A stretch of DNA of 36,385 nucleotides, taken from the NCBI GenBank assembly GCA_905182015.1, contig CAJIZT010000008.1, positions 121,801-158,185 of the forward strand, in the 5' to 3' direction. The position numbers were made by a program, and so were the translations under genes. Below the pieces are notes generated by a model. The model had not been told where the DNA came from and searched no databases. It saw only the letters and a program-made list of their open reading frames with translations. Each line of letters starts with the position of its first letter. The stretch's first letter is position 1. Shown piece after piece: positions 31,508 to 36,385 of this stretch. This stretch comes from an alpha proteobacterium MED-G09 (GTDB lineage Bacteria > Pseudomonadota > Alphaproteobacteria > MED-G09).

Positions 31508-32757
31508 CAAAAAAAGCTGAAGTTATAACATTTGGATGCAGACTAAATATTTATGAATCTGAGATCCTTAAGCAAGGGGTTAAAGAACATAAAATTAAAG
31601 ATACGGCTATCTTCAATAGCTGTGCGGTAACTTCAGAATCTGTGAGGCAGGTAAAGCAGTCTATAAGGAAAAGGAAAAGAGAATTTCCTAATGATAAAAT
31701 TATTGTAACAGGTTGCGCAGCTCAAATCGAACCGGAAACATTTTCTAGTATGAGTGAAGTTGATCTAGTTTCAGGTAATATTGAAAAAAGAAATATAGCT
31801 AATCTTATCTCCTCAAAAAGTATTAATAAAATTGAAGTTCGTAATATTATGGAAAATCAACAAGAGCTTAATGGCCTGGTTGATGGATATGATAATAGGT
31901 CAAGAGCATTTATTGAAATACAGAATGGGTGTGATCATAGATGTACTTTTTGTATTATTCCCTACGGAAGAGGTAACTCCATATCAAAGTCTGTAAAAAA
32001 TATTATAAATGAGATTAATTTGATGCTTGAAAAGGGTCATAAAGAAATTGTACTTACTGGAGTTGATATTGCCTCGTGGGGATATGACTTAGACAAAAAG
32101 AGCAATATTGGGTTTTTAGTAAAAAAGATTCTAAAAGGGTGCCCGAAACTGATGCGGCTGAAACTATCCTCAATGGATGTCATTGGCTTTGATGATGAAT
32201 TATTAGAAATTATTACCACTGAGAGTCGGGTTCTTCCCCATATACATCTATCGCTTCAGGCTGGAGATGATATGATTCTGAAAAGAATGAAAAGGCGCCA
32301 CCTTCGGAATGACGCAATTAGCTTATGTAAAAAAATTCGTGCTTCAAGGCCTGAGATAGCATTTGGAGCTGACTTCATAGTTGGCTTTCCGACGGAGACT
32401 AATGAGATGTTCTTAAATACTTTGAATATAGTTGATGAATGTGGATTAGACTGGCTTCACGTATTTCCTTTTTCTCCAAGGCCGGGAACTCCTGCCTCCA
32501 AGATGCCTCAAACCGACAAAGTAGTTTCCAAAGAAAGAGCGAGAACCCTTCGAGAGAAGGGAGAAAAAATAAAGAAACTTCATTTAGGGAATCTAGTAGG
32601 TAAAGATGTTGAGGTCTTTGTAGAAAAAGATAATAAGGGTCACACCAATCAATTTGCACCAGTCAAGCTTGCTGAAAACTATAAGCCTGGCACCTCTGTA
32701 ATTGCCCACATAAGTAACTCAGATGATAGCTTTGTTTATGGAAGGTGTATTAATTAA
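31504..32757 (+). CDS. mtaB: tRNA t6A37 methylthiotransferase MtaB
   Basis: MtaB is a radical-SAM methylthiotransferase that converts t6A37 to ms2t6A in tRNAs. The 417 residues hold the N-terminal UPF0004 domain with Cys12, Cys40 and Cys71 (second cluster) and the radical-SAM motif Cys143-x3-Cys147-x2-Cys150 in NGCDHRCTFCIIPYGRG. FGCRLNIYESE and the FGADFIVGFPTET segment favour MtaB over MiaB or RimO. It overlaps dapF at ATGA and its stop shares TTAA with the convergent gene at 32754. Confidence 0.9.
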   Translation: MTKKAEVITFGCRLNIYESEILKQGVKEHKIKDTAIFNSCAVTSESVRQVKQSIRKRKREFPNDKIIVTGCAAQIEPETFSSMSEVDLVSGNIEKRNIANLISSKSINKIEVRNIMENQQELNGLVDGYDNRSRAFIEIQNGCDHRCTFCIIPYGRGNSISKSVKNIINEINLMLEKGHKEIVLTGVDIASWGYDLDKKSNIGFLVKKILKGCPKLMRLKLSSMDVIGFDDELLEIITTESRVLPHIHLSLQAGDDMILKRMKRRHLRNDAISLCKKIRASRPEIAFGADFIVGFPTETNEMFLNTLNIVDECGLDWLHVFPFSPRPGTPASKMPQTDKVVSKERARTLREKGEKIKKLHLGNLVGKDVEVFVEKDNKGHTNQFAPVKLAENYKPGTSVIAHISNSDDSFVYGRCIN

Positions 32758-33257
32758 GGGACCAAATAATCACTAAGAAAATCAATGGGGCCAACATGAC
32801 GTAGAATAATTTTTCCTTCGCCGTCAATTATAAAAGTTTCTGGAACCCCGGTAATTCCCATGTCTATACCAAAATATCCATTTCCATCTATTCCTATAAA
32901 ATTATATGGATTTCCGTTTCTTTCTATAAAATTTTTAGCCTCAGAATTTTGATCTTTATAATTGATACCGATCATAATTAAATTATTTTTTTCTTTAAGG
33001 GCCATAAGGCTAGGATGCTCAACTTTGCAAGGCAGGCACCAGGAGGCCCAAAAATTAATTAATTTATAGCCCGGCTCTCTGAGTAAGTTATTAAGGCTTT
33101 TCTTGGATCCGTTAGAATCTGTAAACTCAATATCAGATTGAGGAGCTGATTTTCCAATTAGTGGACTTGGATTTTCTTTTGCTCCACCAGAAACTAACCA
33201 AAAAAGAAATAAGGCTAGGGTTAATAGAAAAAACAATAAAGGTAAAATTCTGCTCAT
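32754..33257 (-). CDS. ccmG: Thiol:disulfide interchange protein CcmG/DsbE-like
   Basis: This is a membrane-anchored periplasmic thioredoxin-like protein. The 167 residues start with one hydrophobic segment (about 4-23), then PLIGKSAPQ, the active site WCLPC with Cys74 and Cys77, and GVPETFIIDGEGKI with the cis-proline. Those features match CcmG/DsbE, which reduces apocytochrome c before heme attachment. ccmABCD are not beside it, although relatives group them; a general TlpA-type role is the alternative. Confidence 0.82.
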   Translation of the reverse strand: MSRILPLLFFLLTLALFLFWLVSGGAKENPSPLIGKSAPQSDIEFTDSNGSKKSLNNLLREPGYKLINFWASWCLPCKVEHPSLMALKEKNNLIMIGINYKDQNSEAKNFIERNGNPYNFIGIDGNGYFGIDMGITGVPETFIIDGEGKIILRHVGPIDFLSDYLVP

Positions 33258-33401
33258 AGACCTATTTATCTCAAATTATTTGTGTCATATAAAGGTATTA
33301 ATTTTTAAATGATCTACTAATTTATATTAAATTAATAAATCATATTTTAGTTATAGAAAATCTTATGCTTAAAAATTACAATACTTTAGCAAAAGAAAGC
33401 C

Positions 33402-33407
33402 TATAAT
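33402..33407 (+). promoter_or_regulatory. Candidate -10 element of acnB
   Basis: A perfect TATAAT lies 31 bases before the acnB ATG in a 181-base gap. I see no convincing -35 at 16-18 bases. The predicted 5' UTR is about 25 bases and contains CTAGGT as a modest ribosome-binding site. The rest of the gap is AT-rich with nothing else recognised. Confidence 0.4.
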
Positions 33408-33438
33408 ATGCCAAAACTAACTTTTTGCTAGGTTTACT

Positions 33439-36201
33439 ATGAATTTATACAAATCTTATTTAGAAGAAATTGAAGAAAGAAAAGCGATGGGCTTACATCC
33501 CAAACCTATCGATGATAAAGCGCTTACCGCTGAGATAATTTCTCAGATAAAAGATACTGAGAACGAATATAGACAAGACTCTCTTAACTATTTTATTTAC
33601 AATGTACTGCCGGGTACAACGAGTGCAGCCGTTGTTAAGGCGCAATTTTTGAAGGAGATCATTCTGGAGAAAATTACTCTGGAAGAAATTTCGTCAGCTT
33701 TCGCCCTAGAATTATTATCACACATGAAGGGTGGGCCATCGGTAGAAGTTCTTCTCGATCTCATTTTGGATGCCGAGGATTCAATAGCACAAAAGGCGGG
33801 TGAGATCCTTAAGACTCAAGTATTGTTATACGAGGCTGACACTGAACGATTAAAAAAAGCCTTTACTTCTGGAAATAAGATCGCGAAGAGTATACTCGAA
33901 AGCTATTCGAAGGCTGAATTCTTCACTAAATTGCCGGATGTAGAGAAGGAAATTAAAATTGTTACCTACATAGCCGCTGAGGGAGATATCTCAACAGATT
34001 TACTATCTCCGGGTGGGGAAGCTCATTCGAGGGCCGATAGAGAATTGCATGGTAAGTGTATGATATCGGCAGAGGCACAATATGAAATTCAAAAAATGCA
34101 GAAGCTTCATCCAGATAAAAGAATAATGTTAATAGCAGAGAAGGGGACTATGGGTGTTGGTTCCTCTAGAATGTCAGGAGTAAATAACGTTGCATTATGG
34201 ACAGGAAAACCTGGTAGCCCATATGTGCCTTTTGTTAATGTCGCACCGATAGTTGCAGGTACGAACGGGATCTCTCCGATCTTTCTGACAACAGTGGATG
34301 TTACTGGTGGAATCGGTATCGATTTAAAGAATTGGGTAAAAAAGTTCGATTCTGACGGAAATCCGATTCTAGGCAAGGACGGCAACCCTCTCTTAGAGCA
34401 AGCTTACTCTGTTGATACTGGCACTGTGCTAACGATAAATACAGAGCATAAAAAACTATATGATGAACAGGGAGAAGAGTTAACTGATATTTCCTCATCT
34501 TTTACGCCTCAGAAGCTTGAGTTCATAAAAGCCAGAGGATCCTATGCTATTGTTTTTGGAAAGAAACTTCAGGGCTTCGCATGTAGTACGCTGGGCATCG
34601 AGCTAGAGTCCGTCTTTGCTCCGTCAAAACTAATTTCCCATGAAGGTCAAGGTCTCACCGCTGTTGAAAAGATATTCAATAAAAATGCTGTGGGTATACC
34701 AACTGACGCCGTTTTGCATAGCGGTTCCGATGTTAGGGTTAAGGTTAATATCGTAGGCTCGCAAGATACAACCGGGTTAATGACCACCCAAGAACTTGAG
34801 GCTATGGCAGCCACACTAATTTCTCCGACTATTGATGGCGCCTATCAATCAGGTTGTCATACGGCTTCGGTTTGGGACTCAAGGGCCAAAGCCAATATAC
34901 CTAAACTAATGAAATTTATGAACAGATTTGGGCTTATAACGGCAAGAGATCCAAATGACGTGTATCACCCAATGACTGATGTGATACATAAGGTGCTAAA
35001 TGACCTTACTGTTGATGATTGGTCAATTATTATTGGAGGAGATTCTCATACACGTATGTCAAAAGGTGTTGCCTTTGGCGCAGATTCTGGAACTGTGGCA
35101 TTAGCATTAGCGACAGGAGAGGTAACTATACCCATACCAGAGTCTGTTAAAGTAACCTTTAAGGGTAGTATGAAAAATTATATGGACTTTAGGGATGTGG
35201 TCCATGCGACGCAAGCGCAAATGTTGGAACAATGCAGTGAAAACGTTTTTCAGGGACGAATTATAGAAGTACATATTGGAACTTTGCTTGCCGATCAAGC
35301 TTTCACATTCACTGATTGGACCGCCGAAATGAAGGCTAAGGCATCAATTTGTATTTCACAGGATACTACCCTTATTGAATCTTTGGAAATAGCAAAGTCC
35401 CGAATTCAAAAGATGATCAATAAAGGGATGGATAACGAAGAGAATACTTTGAGGGGCTTAATTGATATAGCGAATAATAGAATCAAACAAATTAACTCTG
35501 GAAATAAGCCGGCATTAGCTCCAGATAAAAATGCGAAATATTATGCTGAGGTTGTAGTCGATCTGGATAAGATAGACGAACCTATGATAGCCGACCCCGA
35601 CGTATACAATACTGATATATCAAAGCGTTACACTCATGACACCATCAGGCCTATTTCATATTATTCTGCAGAGAAAAAGGTAGACCTAGGATTTATTGGA
35701 TCATGTATGGTGCACAAGGGTGATATGAAAATACTAGCTCGGATTCTGAAAAATATAGAGACTAAGCATGGAGCTGTAAATTTCAAAGCTCCACTTGTAG
35801 TTGCACCGCCAACTTATAATATTGTCGATGAGCTAAAAGAGGAAGGCGACTGGGATATTCTAAAAAAATATGCTGGTTTTGAATTCGATGATGACATTCC
35901 CAAGAGTTCAGCTCGAGTTGAGTACGAGAATATTTTGTACCTTGAGAGGCCAGGTTGTAACCTCTGCATGGGGAATCAAGAAAAGGCTAGTAAAGGAGAT
36001 ACCGTAATGGCAACTTCTACTCGCCTTTTTCAAGGAAGAGTAGTTGCAGATGCAGAAGACAAAAAAGGTGAATCACTTTTGGCGTCAACTCCGGTTGTGG
36101 TTCTTTCGACTATTCTTGGAAGAACTCCATCGATAGAAGAATATAAAGATGCTGTTGAGGGGATTGACCTCACTAGGTTTGTGCCACCACCAAGAATCTA
36201 A
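33439..36201 (+). CDS. acnB: Aconitate hydratase B / 2-methylisocitrate dehydratase
   Basis: AcnB isomerises citrate to isocitrate in the TCA cycle, and many members also act on 2-methylisocitrate. The 920 residues carry the AcnB-type N-terminal helical repeat domain (about 1-160), then the swivel domain (GDISTDLLSPGGEAHSRADR), and the catalytic domain with [4Fe-4S] ligands Cys756 (IGSCMVHKGD), Cys840 and Cys843 (RPGCNLCMGN). E. coli AcnB has 865 residues; the extra length includes a DGNPILGKDGNPLL insertion. From memory the sequence resembles Bacteroidota AcnB more than proteobacterial forms. It stands alone, divergent from ccmG. Confidence 0.96.
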   Translation: MNLYKSYLEEIEERKAMGLHPKPIDDKALTAEIISQIKDTENEYRQDSLNYFIYNVLPGTTSAAVVKAQFLKEIILEKITLEEISSAFALELLSHMKGGPSVEVLLDLILDAEDSIAQKAGEILKTQVLLYEADTERLKKAFTSGNKIAKSILESYSKAEFFTKLPDVEKEIKIVTYIAAEGDISTDLLSPGGEAHSRADRELHGKCMISAEAQYEIQKMQKLHPDKRIMLIAEKGTMGVGSSRMSGVNNVALWTGKPGSPYVPFVNVAPIVAGTNGISPIFLTTVDVTGGIGIDLKNWVKKFDSDGNPILGKDGNPLLEQAYSVDTGTVLTINTEHKKLYDEQGEELTDISSSFTPQKLEFIKARGSYAIVFGKKLQGFACSTLGIELESVFAPSKLISHEGQGLTAVEKIFNKNAVGIPTDAVLHSGSDVRVKVNIVGSQDTTGLMTTQELEAMAATLISPTIDGAYQSGCHTASVWDSRAKANIPKLMKFMNRFGLITARDPNDVYHPMTDVIHKVLNDLTVDDWSIIIGGDSHTRMSKGVAFGADSGTVALALATGEVTIPIPESVKVTFKGSMKNYMDFRDVVHATQAQMLEQCSENVFQGRIIEVHIGTLLADQAFTFTDWTAEMKAKASICISQDTTLIESLEIAKSRIQKMINKGMDNEENTLRGLIDIANNRIKQINSGNKPALAPDKNAKYYAEVVVDLDKIDEPMIADPDVYNTDISKRYTHDTIRPISYYSAEKKVDLGFIGSCMVHKGDMKILARILKNIETKHGAVNFKAPLVVAPPTYNIVDELKEEGDWDILKKYAGFEFDDDIPKSSARVEYENILYLERPGCNLCMGNQEKASKGDTVMATSTRLFQGRVVADAEDKKGESLLASTPVVVLSTILGRTPSIEEYKDAVEGIDLTRFVPPPRI

Positions 36202-36234
36202 AGTCATAGAGCTTTCAAATACTTATTAAGTAAA

Positions 36235-36284
36235 ATTTCATAAAAAAAACGACTCCAGAAGGGTGAGGAGTCGCTTTATGAAAT
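36235..36284 (-). terminator. Strong terminator hairpin ending in eight U on the minus strand
   Basis: CGACTCC (36250-36256) and GGAGTCG (36267-36273) form a perfect 7-base-pair stem with a 10-base loop; on the minus strand it is followed at once by eight T (36249-36242). An outer stem ATTTCATAAA/TTTATGAAAT (36235-36244, 36275-36284) can extend it. On the plus strand the same structure could also help end acnB, but lacks a U run. The minus direction is clearly the better terminator. Confidence 0.75.
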
Positions 36285-36339
36285 CATATTTGATTTCTTA
36301 ACAAGTTGTATAAAGAGGGATATGGGAAATACAACTTGA
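36242..36339 (-). ncRNA. Candidate small RNA with pyrimidine-rich loops
   Basis: Read on the minus strand, this 98-base stretch would form three stem-loops: CAAGTTGTA/TACAACTTG (36330-36338 with 36302-36310, 9 base pairs, 19-base loop), GAAATCA/TGATTTC (36280-36297, 7 base pairs), and the GC-rich terminator stem (36250-36273) followed by eight U. The outer loops read TTTCCCATATCCCTCTTTA and TCACCCTTCT, both rich in C and U with anti-Shine-Dalgarno character. A promoter sits 7 bases upstream. No open frame fits. The alternative is a cluster of terminators serving acnB and an unseen minus-strand gene. Confidence 0.55.
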
Positions 36340-36345
36340 ATAATT

Positions 36346-36373
36346 TTTATATATTGACAAATTGTTGAGGCAA
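36346..36373 (-). promoter_or_regulatory. Promoter of the candidate small RNA
   Basis: On the minus strand TTGCCT (36368-36373) is followed after 16 bases by TATAAA (36346-36351). The predicted start, about seven bases later, falls at 36338-36340, just where the first stem begins. A small inverted repeat TGTTG-AGG-CAACA (36363-36375) overlaps the -35 box and could be an operator. Confidence 0.45.
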
Positions 36374-36385
36374 CATGATGTTAGA

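Overview
The window looks like chromosomal core sequence from a small-genome, AT-rich (roughly 35-40% G+C by eye), probably free-living aquatic alphaproteobacterium. The lineage is inferred from gene order: proB-proA-nadD-rsfS-rlmH-ctpA-rppH, atpHAGDC without the membrane-sector genes, the lpdA-suc-mdh-zapE-sdh block, and rpsP-rimM-trmD-rplS-leuCDB-asd. These are arrangements I associate with Alphaproteobacteria. I cannot place it in a named clade from sequence alone. No tRNA, rRNA, CRISPR, insertion sequence or prophage was seen, and no gene-free stretch exceeds 300 bases.

Layout. 1-5059 (+): the end of proB, then proA, nadD, rsfS, rlmH, ctpA and rppH, nearly all touching or overlapping. 5052-9889 (-): F1 ATP synthase operon atpHAGDC. 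10029-12185 (-): priA. 12268-14225 (+): a transaldolase-family gene and an unusually long xerC. 14226-23195 (-): TCA and respiratory block sdhC-sdhD-sdhA-sdhB-zapE-mdh-sucC-sucD-lpdA, lacking the sucA and sucB genes usually found between sucD and lpdA. 23289-23987 (+): a DUF429 gene. 23984-30436 (-): rpsP-rimM-trmD-rplS-leuC-leuD-leuB-asd. 30638-32757 (+): dapF and mtaB. 32754-33257 (-): ccmG/dsbE-like. 33439-36201 (+): acnB. 36202-36385: a gene-free tail with strong RNA-like structure.

How the genes work together. The window supplies proline synthesis (proBA), NAD synthesis (nadD), ribosome maturation and silencing (rsfS, rlmH, rimM, trmD with rpsP and rplS), leucine synthesis (leuCDB), the aspartate branch to lysine and threonine (asd, dapF), and much of the TCA cycle (acnB, sucCD, sdhCDAB, mdh) feeding respiration and ATP synthase. 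It encodes no 2-oxoglutarate dehydrogenase E1 or E2.

Most notable signals. (1) A candidate small RNA gene on the minus strand at about 36242-36339, with its own promoter, three stem-loops, pyrimidine-rich loops resembling anti-Shine-Dalgarno sequence, and a terminator ending in eight U. (2) A 920-residue AcnB that from memory resembles Bacteroidota enzymes, sitting where relatives keep acnA. (3) The missing sucAB, and the missing ffh, ftsY and ccmABCD, at otherwise conserved loci. (4) A XerC with about 90 extra residues in its N-terminal domain. (5) An EVAP-repeat tail on ribosomal protein S16. (6) A Trp in the nucleotide-binding motif of NadD. (7) All four convergent gene pairs overlap or abut, leaving no room for terminators.
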